A stretch of 64,000 bases of DNA from Thermomicrobiales bacterium (GTDB lineage Bacteria > Chloroflexota > Chloroflexia > Thermomicrobiales > CFX8): assembly GCA_037045155.1 (NCBI GenBank), contig JBAOIG010000005.1, positions 682,001 to 746,000 of the forward strand. The letters run 5' to 3'. A program made the position numbers and the translations under genes. Shown one piece after another: positions 1 through 9,078 of the stretch. The stretch's first letter is position 1, and the number at the start of each line of letters is the position of its first letter. Below the pieces are notes generated by a model. That model saw nothing but the letters and a program-made list of their open reading frames with translations. It did not search any database and had not been told where the DNA came from.

Positions 1-162
1 ACTCCGACCGTTGCGGGAAAGGTTATCGGCGCCCCGTAGAATCCGGCCGAGCGCGGTAGCGGGGCAACCGACACAGCCATTTCAGCAATCAAGAATACGA
101 CGGGCTGCAACCGGCTTCAGCGCACCCATGCCTGAGGCGCGCGTCGCGGGGATGGTCGGAGA

Positions 163-1446
163 TCAGGCGAAGAGGTTGAAAAGGCCGACCAGGTGCGGCA
201 TATAGAGCAGCCCGACGACCGGCAACGCGATGGCCAGATTGCCGACGGCAACAGTCCGCAATCGCTGGCTCGGTCGCCAGTGGCTGACCGCCCAGGCAAG
301 CCCGGCCGCGCCGGCAACGGCGACCACCAACGAAATGAGATCGTCCGGGCCGAGCGCCCCGCGCGAGCCGAGCACCGGCAGCAGTGTGCCGTCGCTGGCG
401 CCAGCGATCAGCGCGCCAAGTCCCACCGCAGCGGCTGCGACCTGTGGCAGATGGCTCGCCGCGGTCTGCACGACTTCCTGGCGGCCGGCCTGAGCGGCCA
501 GGCCAAGGAACAGTGGCAGCCAGACATCGCCAACGCGGAAGAGCAACGCTGCGCCGACCGCGGCCGGCACCGGCACCCCCATCTGCTGCAGCGCAAGCGC
601 CATCGACACCTCAACCAGCCCGATACCCTGGAAGACGGGAGCGACGAGGCTGAACATCGTCCCGGCCGTGAACCCGACGAGCACCACGACTGGCGAGACA
701 TCCTGGTGCATCGCCCGCAGGGCGACGAACAGCGTAACGGCGCTTACCAGGTTCTGGGCCAACCCCACCACAAACGGCAACGCCAGATCCTGCCCACGGA
801 TGCCATAGTCGCGGGCATGATCGACAAACGCAACGACACGCTTCGGCAGATGGCGCTGGAGCGGACCGCTTGCGTGAGCATGTCGACGCTGACGCAACAG
901 GAGCGAAATCAATGCCGTCATGACAGCAAGCATGCTGACGAGGATCGCCGCGCCGATCAGCGCGATACCGGACGGTCGGTGGAACAAGAACGTCGGGATC
1001 AGCAGCAGGACGAACGACGCGTAGCCGGTTGCGCTGCGCAGCGTCGTCGTCAGCAGCGCATCGTCAGTCGAGACGCCACGCTGGGCCAGGTTACGAATGA
1101 GCACGTAGACCGACGCCGGACCACTGGCCGGCGTCAGCGTGCCGACGACATGGCGCTGCAGGTGAAGGTCGACGACCTGGTGCAGGCGGACGTGATGACC
1201 CAGCCGGCGCAGGATGACCTTATAGGTCAGGCCAGAGAGGACAAGCGCGACAAGCTGCGCGACAACGATGCCGGCCAGCCAGAATCGATCGGCGTCCGCT
1301 AGCGCCGCGCCAATCTGTTGAATTTCAGCTTGCTGGCGGGAAACGAAACCGACCGCGAGGAGGGTAAGGAGCGCCAACCAGATGAAGATGCCGTATCGGG
1401 AGAGGACCATCCGGCCCTGTCGAACGAAAGCGCGAACGATTGGCAT
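163..1446 (-). CDS. YbhN/UPF0104-type integral membrane protein (LPG synthase TM-domain family)
   Basis: 427 residues, almost entirely hydrophobic helices separated by short Arg/His loops. The first helix lies near residues 18-37 and follows the basic stretch FVRQGRMVLSR. The pattern (long N-terminal helix, central conserved TPASGPASVYVLIR, late glycine-rich helices around PVFQGIGLVEV) fits the lysylphosphatidylglycerol synthase membrane domain/UPF0104 family, whose members are lipid flippases or unassigned membrane proteins. The cytosolic aminoacyl-transfer domain of full MprF is absent, so lysyl-lipid synthesis should not be assumed. The ATG start has no clear ribosome site. The gene stands alone. 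Confidence 0.8.
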   Translation of the reverse strand: MPIVRAFVRQGRMVLSRYGIFIWLALLTLLAVGFVSRQQAEIQQIGAALADADRFWLAGIVVAQLVALVLSGLTYKVILRRLGHHVRLHQVVDLHLQRHVVGTLTPASGPASVYVLIRNLAQRGVSTDDALLTTTLRSATGYASFVLLLIPTFLFHRPSGIALIGAAILVSMLAVMTALISLLLRQRRHAHASGPLQRHLPKRVVAFVDHARDYGIRGQDLALPFVVGLAQNLVSAVTLFVALRAMHQDVSPVVVLVGFTAGTMFSLVAPVFQGIGLVEVSMALALQQMGVPVPAAVGAALLFRVGDVWLPLFLGLAAQAGRQEVVQTAASHLPQVAAAAVGLGALIAGASDGTLLPVLGSRGALGPDDLISLVVAVAGAAGLAWAVSHWRPSQRLRTVAVGNLAIALPVVGLLYMPHLVGLFNLFA

Positions 1447-1646
1447 GGACTATTGTTGTTCTCTTTCCCCATCCGCGATGGGGCGACCCATCTCTGTCGG
1501 GGCTACTGCAATCGCGTGACGACCATCACGTGCGTGCTGAACTCTACCACGCTACCTGTCCCGTCGAACAGGCAGGAACCTGTCTACTTGGCCGCTAATT
1601 CTGACGCATAAGCCACGCCACGAAAACGGAGGAGGTAGAGAGCCGG

Positions 1647-2537
1647 TCAGCTGTCACCGGCGGCGACAGGCGAGGGTGGCGGGTTGACCCGCGCCTCCAT
1701 CGATGGCTCGGCGTAGGAGCGGTGGGACGGAACATCGACGATCTCCCGCTCGGGGTAGCGCAGGGCGGTCAGCGTGCCGCCGAACGCGCAGCCGGTGTCG
1801 ATGTTGATCGTGTTATTCCGCCATTCGGCAGCGTGCATCGGCGTGTGTCCGTAGACGACGAGCGCGTCCCCGCGATAGCTTGCAGCCCAATCGCGGCGGA
1901 TGGGGAAGCCCCAGGGCGAGCGCTCCCCGGTCGGCTCGCCGAAGCGACAGAAGGCGGAGATCTCCCGGTCGACCCGTCCGATCATCCATTCCTCGATGCC
2001 GGCATGAGCGATCACAAGGTGGCCGCGGTCGAGAATACGGTAGGGCGGTGTCGTGGCTAGCAGATCGGCGATCGCCGCGCCCAACGCATCACGGCGGCGT
2101 GGTGGAAGCGCCAGCAGCTCATTGACCGTCTCGGCCAGCCCGTAGGTGAGATGGACATCGCGGCCCATCAGATAGCGAGCGAACTTGCTGTCGTGGTTGC
2201 CTGGCACGTAGAGCGCCGTGCCAGCTGCCAGCGAGGCGACCGCGATCGACCAGACCGCGATGCTGCCTGGCCCACGGTCGTTAAGGTCGCCGAGAAAAGC
2301 CAGCGTCCGGCCGGCCGGATGGCGGGCGATATCGCCGTCAAGCTGATAGCCAAGGCGGTCCAGCAGATCCCGCAGCTCATCGATACAGCCGTGGACATCG
2401 CCGACGATGTCGTAGGGTGGGGACGTTGAATCGCAGATGGCGACGCCATGCGCAAGTAGCCGGTCGGGGGCGAATGCGCCGGGCCACGAGTGGTTTCGTC
2501 TGTTTCTGTCAGCCAAGCTCGTCTCGCCTGCTCGCAT
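1647..2537 (-). CDS. Calcineurin-like metallophosphoesterase (PrpE/Ap4A hydrolase-like)
   Basis: About 296 residues. All metal-binding blocks of the calcineurin-like phosphoesterase fold are present in order: GDVHGC, GDLNDRGPG, GNHD, a late AHAG histidine and YGHTP. Order and spacing match bis(5'-nucleosyl)-tetraphosphatase/PrpE-like enzymes, which hydrolyse dinucleoside polyphosphates or phosphoproteins; the substrate cannot be chosen from sequence. The catalytic domain starts only about 40 residues in, after a low-conservation leader. The start is therefore uncertain: ATG at 2537 is used here, and a TTG at 2579 is possible. Confidence 0.8.
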   Translation of the reverse strand: MRAGETSLADRNRRNHSWPGAFAPDRLLAHGVAICDSTSPPYDIVGDVHGCIDELRDLLDRLGYQLDGDIARHPAGRTLAFLGDLNDRGPGSIAVWSIAVASLAAGTALYVPGNHDSKFARYLMGRDVHLTYGLAETVNELLALPPRRRDALGAAIADLLATTPPYRILDRGHLVIAHAGIEEWMIGRVDREISAFCRFGEPTGERSPWGFPIRRDWAASYRGDALVVYGHTPMHAAEWRNNTINIDTGCAFGGTLTALRYPEREIVDVPSHRSYAEPSMEARVNPPPSPVAAGDS

Positions 2538-2760
2538 ATCACCCGTCTTGCGGTCGGCCGCCGGCAGCGTCAGCGCCAATGCCCTATTGTCGCACGGGCA
2601 GTGCCGCGGGCCAGATTGTCACACCATTGCCACGGCAGCGCCCAATTCCGTCGCGCGGCTGAAACTCTGCCGATGATCAAATGACTGCAGTCGGGCCATC
2701 GCCGCGCGACGCCGATACGGCATTCCATCGAGCGGCCTGTCCCGGGCAAGGAGGGTCACG

Positions 2761-3369
2761 GTGGCATCCTCTTCCGTCGTGTCAGTCGACACCGCGCCGA
2801 GCATCGTTGTCGACCCCATCGATGAGTTGATTGTGCGCGCTCGAAAGGGCGATCGGAATGCGTTCGGAGCGATCTACGAACGACATTTCAACGAACTGTA
2901 CTGGCACGCGCTGCGGTTGACCGGAGACCCGAACGACGCCGCCGACGTCACTCAGGAGGCGTTCGCCCGCGCCCTTGTGGCGCTCCCAAAGACAGCCGGG
3001 GCGATGAACGTCCGCGCCTGGCTCTATCGGATCGTGACAAATGCCTGCCACGATCTTGGCCGCCAGCGCGCCCGCTCTGCAACGACCAATCTGTCGCCGG
3101 AGATCGCAGCCGCTATTCCCGACCATGACGCGACGACCGACCCGGAGCGATGGCTGCTGCGCCGTGAGGCACAGTCCGAGGTCTCCGGCGCCCTCGGGCG
3201 GATGAGCAACCGCTCGCGGACGTTGCTACTGCTGAGAGAGCGCGATGAGCTGTCGTGCGCCGAGATCGGCGAGCGGCTCGGCGCGTCGCGGGCGGCGGTG
3301 AAGTCGGGCCTGTTCCGCGCCCGGCACGAGTTGCGGCGACTCTACGACGCCGAACGGGACGCGGCCTGA
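2761..3369 (+). CDS. ECF-subfamily RNA polymerase sigma factor
   Basis: 202 residues from a GTG preceded by a good GGAGG at a suitable distance. Sigma region 2 spans roughly residues 25-100, with the typical DAADVTQEAFARAL block. Region 4 spans about 140-195, with the helix-turn-helix core LSCAEIGERLGASRAAVKSGL. Length and lack of regions 1 and 3 place it in the extracytoplasmic-function group. No anti-sigma factor follows: the next 140 bases contain only a possible 25-codon frame from 3396. Its signal and regulon are unknown. Confidence 0.92.
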   Translation: MASSSVVSVDTAPSIVVDPIDELIVRARKGDRNAFGAIYERHFNELYWHALRLTGDPNDAADVTQEAFARALVALPKTAGAMNVRAWLYRIVTNACHDLGRQRARSATTNLSPEIAAAIPDHDATTDPERWLLRREAQSEVSGALGRMSNRSRTLLLLRERDELSCAEIGERLGASRAAVKSGLFRARHELRRLYDAERDAA

Positions 3370-3509
3370 CGGGCAGGCGTTCGAGAGGATCGACGATGAA
3401 CTCGCCAACGATCCTTCAACGCTGGTCATCCGACCATCTCCCATACGTCGTGCACGTGCGGTTGACGCCATAGGCCCGCGACGCTCGTGACGGAAACTCT
3501 CCGCATCAC

Positions 3510-5078
3510 TCACTCGCCCGTTGTCGAGCCGGCCGGCCGGGCCGGCTCAGCGCGGGTCGGCTCAACGTGCTCGCGCGGTCGCTCGTGGGCAGGCAGGAAG
3601 AGGAGCGCCACCAGCGCGCCAGCGACGGCGAAACCGGACGCGACCAGCGCGGTCGTGCCCATCGCGTCGACGAAGGCCGACCGCGCGGCGGCCGCAAGCG
3701 CCTGCCCCTGGGCGCCGCCGATCTGCGCCGCCACGCCGAGCGCAACCCCGACCGAGTCGCTAGCCGCCTTCGCGGCATCCGGCGGTAGCGCGCGCACAAC
3801 CGGGCCGATCGCGCTGGAGTACGACGACGCCAGCAGGCTGCCGAGGATCGCGACGCCCAGCGCTCCGCCGACCTGGCGGGTCGTATCGTTGACCGCCGAG
3901 CCAACCCCGGCGTTCTCCTCCGGCACCGCGCCCATGATCGAGTCGGTCGCCGGAGACATCGCGCTGCCCATGCCGAAGCCGAGGATCAGGATCGAGATCA
4001 GCACCGTCTGATAGCCGGATGAGTCACTGACGGTCGAGAGGTTCAGCAGCCCAAGCGCGACGATCCCCAGCCCCGCGCCGACGACGATCTTCGTCCCGAT
4101 CTTCGCCGCCAGCCGGGTTCCGATACCGACGCCGCTGCCGATGCCAACTACCACCGGCGTGACGCGGACACCTGTCTCGAGCGTCGAGAAGCCAAGCACG
4201 AACTGCAGGTACTGGGTCAGGAAGAAGAGCATGCCGAACATCGCGAAGAACACCAGCGTGATAGCGATGCTGGCTGCCGAGAAGCGCGGATTCCGGAACA
4301 GACGCAAGTCGAGCATCGGCTGTGCGCGGCGCAGCTCCCACAACGCGAACGCGCCCAGCAGCACGACCGCGGCCACGCCCCAGCCGAGCGTCTGGCCGGC
4401 CAGCCAGCCGACGTTCGGCGCTTCGATGATCGCATAGAGCATCGAGGCCAGGCCGCCGATCGAAAGGAGCGCGCCGACGGGGTCGAGCCGCGACGCTTCC
4501 GGATCCTTCGACTCCGGCACGACCAGGATCGCGCCGAGGATCGCGACCGCGATGATCGGGACGTTGATCAGGAAGATCGAGCCCCACCAGTAGTGTTCGA
4601 GCAGCCACCCGCCGATGACCGGGCCGAGCGGGACGCCGAGGCCGACCGTCGCCGCCCAGATGGCGATCGCCTTCGGGCGCTCCTCACGGGGGAAGACGTT
4701 GACCAGGATCGAGAGCGTGGCCGGCATGATGAACGCCCCGCCGACCCCCATCAACGCGCGGGTGGCGATCAGGTTCCCGGCCGAGCCGGACCAGGCGGCG
4801 AGCAGCGAGCCGCCACCGAAGATCACGAAGCCGGTGAAGAGCGCCAGTCGCCGGCCATAACGGTCGCCGAGCGCGCCGGCCGTCAACAGCAGGCCGGCAA
4901 AGACCAGGACATAGGCGTCAACGATCCACTGCAGCTCGGAGTTGGTCGCGTCGAGGTCGCGCACCAGCGTCGGCAGCGCGACGTTGAGAATCGTGTTGTC
5001 GAGCGAGATCACCAGCAGGCTGACGCAGAGGATCGCCAGTGTCCACCAACGTCGCTCGAAGGCGTCAGAACGCATCAC
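3510..5078 (-). CDS. MFS drug exporter, DHA2 (EmrB/QacA) family
   Basis: 522 residues with about 14 predicted membrane helices, the size and topology of the DHA2 family of proton-coupled drug exporters. The N-terminus carries the family signature around LDNTILNVALP and QWIVDAYVL. The MFS motif A (GDRYGRR) follows helix 2, and a glycine/proline-rich antiporter motif C lies near residues 150-165. Upstream, on the same strand, lie a 15-bp perfect palindrome and what looks like a decayed TetR C-terminus. The exporter was therefore probably once under TetR control. Substrate unknown. Confidence 0.9.
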   Translation of the reverse strand: MMRSDAFERRWWTLAILCVSLLVISLDNTILNVALPTLVRDLDATNSELQWIVDAYVLVFAGLLLTAGALGDRYGRRLALFTGFVIFGGGSLLAAWSGSAGNLIATRALMGVGGAFIMPATLSILVNVFPREERPKAIAIWAATVGLGVPLGPVIGGWLLEHYWWGSIFLINVPIIAVAILGAILVVPESKDPEASRLDPVGALLSIGGLASMLYAIIEAPNVGWLAGQTLGWGVAAVVLLGAFALWELRRAQPMLDLRLFRNPRFSAASIAITLVFFAMFGMLFFLTQYLQFVLGFSTLETGVRVTPVVVGIGSGVGIGTRLAAKIGTKIVVGAGLGIVALGLLNLSTVSDSSGYQTVLISILILGFGMGSAMSPATDSIMGAVPEENAGVGSAVNDTTRQVGGALGVAILGSLLASSYSSAIGPVVRALPPDAAKAASDSVGVALGVAAQIGGAQGQALAAAARSAFVDAMGTTALVASGFAVAGALVALLFLPAHERPREHVEPTRAEPARPAGSTTGE

Positions 5079-5183
5079 AGGTCATTCCTATCGCCGATTT
5101 CCGATCGATACGGCGTCGTATCGCACTGGAACCTACACCCGCCAGTATCGCCCGGCAAGCAGAATCGAACAGCACTGTGCGCT

Positions 5184-5217
5184 ACTCTGCCGTCGACACT
5201 CATGTCGACGGCAGAGT
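5184..5217. promoter_or_regulatory. Perfect 15-bp inverted repeat upstream of the DHA2 exporter
   Basis: ACTCTGCCGTCGACA and its exact reverse complement are separated by CTCA. The site lies about 105 bases upstream of the exporter start, between it and the possible TetR remnant. It has no flanking T-run, so an operator is more likely than a terminator, although a hairpin that ends upstream transcription is possible. Confidence 0.5.
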
Positions 5218-5249
5218 GCTGACTGGTCGAAAAATTACCGCAGCACTCA

Positions 5250-5486
5250 TCATTCCGTGCCGGATGGCGGATCGCCTGCCGAAGGTCGCGCATCGCCGAC
5301 GATGCCATTAAGTACCAGACCAACGATCCGCGCTGGAAACCAGGACTCCGCGACCGCCATCATGTTGCCGAAGAGCATGCGGCTGATGACTGCCCAATGA
5401 GAAGATCGATGACCAGCATATCGTGGAATAATCGCTCGCCAGGCTCCGCCGATCACTGCCGGACGAGTCCTGAAGGCTATTGTCAT
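5250..5486 (-). pseudogene. Possible remnant of a TetR-family regulator (C-terminal part)
   Basis: A 78-codon frame whose middle, around VISRMLFGNMMAVAESWF and GLVLNGIVG, resembles the last two helices of TetR-family ligand-binding domains. No helix-turn-helix frame precedes it: the bases up to the mntA start hold no DNA-binding domain, and about ten residues seem missing before the last helix. Position directly upstream of an efflux gene on the same strand is where such a repressor normally sits. Resemblance is by eye only, so the assignment is weak. Confidence 0.3.
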
Positions 5487-5515
5487 AGCGCGTATTCTTA
5501 GTATGAGGAGGGAGC

Positions 5516-5824
5516 ATGGCAGCGATTGATCGAGCTACCATCGTCTCGCGAGACAGGCTGGGGGAAATTTGCCGGCGTTACGATGTGACTGAGCTCCGCG
5601 TATTCGGCTCGGCACTGAGCGATGCGTTCCGCGCCGAAAGTGATATCGATGTGCTCGTCGAGTTCGCTCCGGACGCCCGTATCGGATTCTTCGAGCTTGC
5701 GCGGCTCCAGCGCGAACTATCGGCGCTCTTCGGCCGCGAGATCGATATTGTCTCAAAACGCGGTCTCAATCCAACGATCCGTCGGGACGTGCTCAACTCG
5801 TCGATGACACTCTATGCGGCGTGA
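5516..5824 (+). CDS. mntA: MNT-domain nucleotidyltransferase antitoxin (MntA-like)
   Basis: 102 residues, a minimal nucleotidyltransferase domain. The catalytic signature is complete: FGSALSD (the GS motif), then DIDVLVEF supplying the DxD metal ligands, with a third acidic strand near EIDIV. In the MntA/HepT family this protein transfers AMP units to a tyrosine of the HepT toxin and so neutralises it. It overlaps the downstream HEPN gene by 11 bases, the usual arrangement. A GAGGAGG-type ribosome site precedes the ATG. Confidence 0.9.
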   Translation: MAAIDRATIVSRDRLGEICRRYDVTELRVFGSALSDAFRAESDIDVLVEFAPDARIGFFELARLQRELSALFGREIDIVSKRGLNPTIRRDVLNSSMTLYAA

Positions 5825-6167
5825 CGAACTGCTTCTTCGGGATATCCTCCAGGCAGCCGACATGATCTCCGAATTCCTCGACGGTATCGATCGGAGCCGC
5901 TTCCTGAACGACCGATTGATTCAAAGCGCAGTCCTGCAACAACTCACCATCATCGGTGAGGCTGCCTCCCGCGTATCCCAAACGCTTCGCGAAGACTATC
6001 CAAAGGTCCCCTGGGATGACGCCCGAGCCACCAGGAACTTTGTCGTGCATCAGTATTTCTCGATCGACTGGTGGATCGTGTGGGATACCGCAACACAAAA
6101 CATTCCCGAGATCCGACCGCTAATCGCGGCGATTATCGAAGCAGAGGTTGGTGACGCGCCAACATAG
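5814..6167 (+). CDS. hepT: HEPN-domain toxin (HepT-like, DUF86)
   Basis: 117 residues, all-helical DUF86/HEPN fold. The ribonuclease motif appears as RNFVVHQY, which matches the RX4HXY form exactly; the arginine and histidine are catalytic and the tyrosine is the site that MntA modifies in characterised pairs. The motif sits near residue 78-85, as expected. Translation is coupled to mntA by overlap. The pair is intact, so an active toxin-antitoxin module is likely; its target, usually tRNA in studied members, is not visible here. Confidence 0.9.
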   Translation: MRRDELLLRDILQAADMISEFLDGIDRSRFLNDRLIQSAVLQQLTIIGEAASRVSQTLREDYPKVPWDDARATRNFVVHQYFSIDWWIVWDTATQNIPEIRPLIAAIIEAEVGDAPT

Positions 6168-6173
6168 CGCGGA

Positions 6174-6947
6174 CTACTCCCACAGCTCCCCCAACTCCGC
6201 GACCGAGGCCAGCGAGATATCCGGCGTGCCGTATTGCAGGTCGATATCGAGGAACTTGCCGGTGCGGACGAGGACGCCGGTCGCGCCCATCCGCATGGCC
6301 GGGACGAGGTCGTGGGCGATCGAGTCGCCGACCATCGCAGTCACGGCCGGCGGCAGACCGAGCGCCCGGAAACCGGCCCGGAAGAACGGCATCGCGGGCT
6401 TGCCGACCAGCCGCGAGCGCGTGCCGCTGGCGAACTCCAGCCCGCGGATGAATGCGCCGGCGTCGATGGTCGGGCCAGCCGAAGTCATCCACCACGGGTC
6501 GCGGTGCATCGCGACCAGCTTCGCGCCGCCGAGCAGCAGCCGGAAGGCGTGGTTCATCGTCTGGTAATCGAAGTTCTCGGCGGCGTCGCCGATCACGACG
6601 ACGCCGGCCCCTGGCCCGTCGGTCAGCTCGACGCCCTCGAACTCGGCAGCGACGTCGCCGGAGCCAAGCAGGAAGACCGGCTGACCGGGGAAGTTGCGCC
6701 GGACATATTCCGCCGTCGCGCCGCCGGCCGTGATGACATCGTCATCCGCGACGTCGAAGCCGAGGTCACGCAGCAGCGCGCCGAGCGCCCAGCGCGAGCG
6801 GACGGTCGTGTTGGTCAGCAGTCGAAACGGGACGCCACGCGCGCGCAGATCCGCCAGCGCTTCGACCGCGCCGGGGATGGCAACGCCATCGACGTGCAGC
6901 ACGCCATCGACGTCGAACAGCACACCCTGAATCGCCTGATCGGCCAT
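6174..6947 (-). CDS. HAD-superfamily phosphatase (NagD/LHPP-like)
   Basis: 257 residues from the ATG at 6947, which follows a GAGAGGATGAG ribosome site; an extension to 7094 would run through the divergent promoter region. HAD motifs are in order: LFDVDGVLHVDG (nucleophile and acid/base Asp), LLTNTT (motif II Thr), VGKPA (Lys) and MVGDSIAHDL (metal Asp). The C2-type cap between motifs II and III places it with NagD, p-nitrophenylphosphatase and LHPP-like enzymes. The substrate is likely a small phosphate ester but is not determinable. It is divergent from a DinB-fold gene. Confidence 0.88.
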   Translation of the reverse strand: MADQAIQGVLFDVDGVLHVDGVAIPGAVEALADLRARGVPFRLLTNTTVRSRWALGALLRDLGFDVADDDVITAGGATAEYVRRNFPGQPVFLLGSGDVAAEFEGVELTDGPGAGVVVIGDAAENFDYQTMNHAFRLLLGGAKLVAMHRDPWWMTSAGPTIDAGAFIRGLEFASGTRSRLVGKPAMPFFRAGFRALGLPPAVTAMVGDSIAHDLVPAMRMGATGVLVRTGKFLDIDLQYGTPDISLASVAELGELWE

Positions 6948-7022
6948 CGGCTCATCCTCTCTCACTCGTGCAGCATCGCCAGCAGTGTACTTCTGGGCAA
7001 CATCTAACGCGGGTGATGGCAG

Positions 7023-7069
7023 TTGACAGCGCAGAAACGTCGTGTAGTCTATGCATAGAACACGCGTTC
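7023..7069 (+). promoter_or_regulatory. Promoter with LexA-type GAACN4GTTC box before a DinB-fold gene
   Basis: TTGACA at 7023 and TAGTCT at 7045 are 16 bases apart. GAACACGCGTTC lies at 7058-7069, just past the -10 element where a bound repressor would block transcription. GAACN4GTTC is the core of the LexA site of Bacillus and actinobacteria. The same layout recurs before another DinB-fold gene at 22040. Confidence 0.6.
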
Positions 7070-7093
7070 GCAACCAGAACGAAAGGGATCGCA

Positions 7094-7618
7094 TTGGACG
7101 CTATCACGAGTCTTCGGGGGCAGTTCGGACGTGGACACGAGATCATCGAAACGGCTGTCGCCGGCCTGTCGCCCGAACAGCTTCACTACCGCGGAGAGGG
7201 ATCGACGATCCAGTCGATCGCCGCGATCTACTCCCATACCGTTCTTGGCGAGGATGGCCTGCTCAACGGGATGGCTCGCGGGCAGGCGTCTCTGTACGAC
7301 TCCGGGGGCTGGGCCGCGAAGACCGGTATCGACGGCAGCAAGGCCGGCCAACTCTCGGATCAGACCAGCGACGCGCTCCGCGAGGTCGACTTCGCGGCTC
7401 TGCGCGAATATGCCCAGACGGTGTACGCGGAGACCGACGCCTGGCTGGCGACACTGTCCGAGTCCGATCTCGACCGATCGATCCACATCTCCTGGATGAA
7501 CACCGATATGCCGCTCGGCCAGTTCATCGGCTCGGTCGTCGCCTGGCATACCATCCACCACGGCGGCGAGATCGCCGCACTCACTGGCGTCCAGGGCGGG
7601 CACGGCCTGGCGTTCTAG
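7094..7618 (+). CDS. DinB-fold protein (DinB/YfiT-like putative metalloenzyme)
   Basis: 174 residues from a TTG at 7094 that follows GAAAGGG; the longer frame would start inside the promoter. The four-helix DinB fold is suggested by an early histidine in IYSHTV (about residue 42), the later AWHTIHHGGEI block and the overall length. These histidines form the metal site in DinB/YfiT proteins, several of which are bacillithiol- or mycothiol-dependent transferases. DinB itself is DNA-damage inducible in Bacillus, in line with the LexA-type box upstream. The exact reaction is unknown. Confidence 0.78.
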   Translation: MDAITSLRGQFGRGHEIIETAVAGLSPEQLHYRGEGSTIQSIAAIYSHTVLGEDGLLNGMARGQASLYDSGGWAAKTGIDGSKAGQLSDQTSDALREVDFAALREYAQTVYAETDAWLATLSESDLDRSIHISWMNTDMPLGQFIGSVVAWHTIHHGGEIAALTGVQGGHGLAF

Positions 7619-7633
7619 CGCGCTCCGGCAACC

Positions 7634-7662
7634 GGCCGGCGAGACACAGAATCTCGCCGGCC
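7634..7662 (+). terminator. GC-rich hairpin after the DinB-fold gene
   Basis: GGCCGGCGAGA and its exact complement TCTCGCCGGCC flank a 7-base loop, 16 bases after the stop codon. The 11-bp stem is strong, but no T-run follows, so termination efficiency is uncertain. Confidence 0.6.
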
Positions 7663-8073
7663 ATGCTCGGGAATACTCCCCACCCGCCGACGTTATCAGT
7701 CGCAAGGCGGCGCGAGTGAGACCGCTCGACGAGCCGTAGGCACCTGTGCTCCGCCGGCCATCAGGCAGGCCAGGCGAGCGATACCTGGAGACTGGCGCCC
7801 CGATGCGACTGACACACTGCACAGCACTCCGATGCACACACGACCCGCGAGGCGGCGCTTTGAATAGCGCTTGGCCGGGCACGCCTGTCGCCCACCTCGC
7901 CTTCGAGACAGACACCTACTTCACCACCATCGACTGTCGTCGCTGACAGACGCTCCCCGGCTACAACCGGGCCGAGCAACCACACCCGCCAACCAACGCG
8001 GCCAGAACGGCAGCGACTCGCTGTCGCTGTCCGCGTTCCGACACATTCAGCGACGCCAGGAGGATGTTTCCGG
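7663..8073. other. Intergenic region upstream of cysM, no gene seen
   Basis: About 410 bases without a convincing coding frame on either strand. The last 20 bases hold the cysM ribosome site (AGGAGG). I see no recognisable SAM, cysteine or T-box leader, though the length would allow a regulatory leader. Confidence 0.5.
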
Positions 8074-9075
8074 ATGGAACATTGGGATATTGACATAAGC
8101 GACGCGCTGCTTTCCGGCACGGGGGTCGTAATCCACGAACGCCCGGCCGGCCCAGCGCAGCAGGTGGACGACCTGACCCGTCTGATCGGCAACACGCCGC
8201 TGATCCGGCTGCGCTCGCTCGAGCCAGCACAGGGGATCGAGGTCTACGGCAAGGCGGAGTGGCAGAATCCGGGCGGGTCGGTCAAGGATCGCGCGGCGCT
8301 GGCGATGATCGAGTCTGGCGAGCGCAGCGGCCAGCTGACGCGCGACAGGACGATCGTCGACGCGACCAGCGGCAACACCGGCATCGCCTACGCGATGATC
8401 GGCGCGGCGCGTGGCTACCGCGTCGTCCTCTGCCTGCCTCGGAGCGCCAGCGAGGAGCGCAAGAAGATCCTGCGCGCCTACGGGGCCGAGCTGATCTTCA
8501 CCGACCCGGCCGAGGGCTCCGACGGCGCGATCCGCGCGGTCCGCGCGCTCTACGCCGCCAACCCCGAGCGCTACTTTTATCCCGACCAGTACAACAACCC
8601 GGAGAACACCCGCGCCCACGAGCGCACGACCGCGCCGGAGATCTGGCGGCAAACGGAGGGGCAGATCACGCACTTCGTCGCCGGCCTGGGGACGAGCGGC
8701 ACGTTCGTCGGCACGGGCAGGAGGCTCAAGCAGTACAACCCGGCGATCCAGCTCGTCGCCGTCCAGCCGGACTCGCCGTTCAACGGTCTGGAGGGGCTCA
8801 AGCACATGGCGACGGCGATCGTGCCGGGCATCTACGACCCGGCGCTGGCCGACATCAACGCCGAGGTCCGCACCGAGGACGCCTACCGGATGGTGCGCTG
8901 GATCGCCCGCAGCGAGGGCATTCTGATCGGCATCTCCGGAGGCGCGGCGCTGGTCGAGGCGGAGCGGATCGCGCTGCGGGCGAGGGACGAGACGGGACGG
9001 ACGGTCATCGTCGCGATCCTGCCGGATAGCGGGACGCGGTATCTCAGCGACCGGTTCTGGGACGAGGAGGGCTGA
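8074..9075 (+). CDS. cysM: PLP-dependent cysteine synthase, CysM type
   Basis: 333 residues. The fold-type II PLP signature is complete: IGNTPLIRL, the Schiff-base lysine in NPGGSVKDRAA, the substrate loop TSGNTGIAYA, the phosphate loop GLGTSGTFVGTG and the late GISGGAA. A 30-residue extension precedes the domain. The next genes encode a JAMM peptidase and a CysO-like/MoeZ fusion. In Mycobacterium CysM adds sulfide carried as CysO thiocarboxylate to O-phosphoserine and Mec then releases cysteine. The same route, which resists oxidative stress, is inferred here. It is followed by mec after 3 bases. Confidence 0.92.
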   Translation: MEHWDIDISDALLSGTGVVIHERPAGPAQQVDDLTRLIGNTPLIRLRSLEPAQGIEVYGKAEWQNPGGSVKDRAALAMIESGERSGQLTRDRTIVDATSGNTGIAYAMIGAARGYRVVLCLPRSASEERKKILRAYGAELIFTDPAEGSDGAIRAVRALYAANPERYFYPDQYNNPENTRAHERTTAPEIWRQTEGQITHFVAGLGTSGTFVGTGRRLKQYNPAIQLVAVQPDSPFNGLEGLKHMATAIVPGIYDPALADINAEVRTEDAYRMVRWIARSEGILIGISGGAALVEAERIALRARDETGRTVIVAILPDSGTRYLSDRFWDEEG

Positions 9076-9078
9076 GCG

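Noticed and set aside
193..1302. 369-codon plus-strand frame opposite the YbhN-type gene
   Set aside because: Low-complexity Arg/Gln/Asp composition and no start site; shadow of the membrane protein gene.
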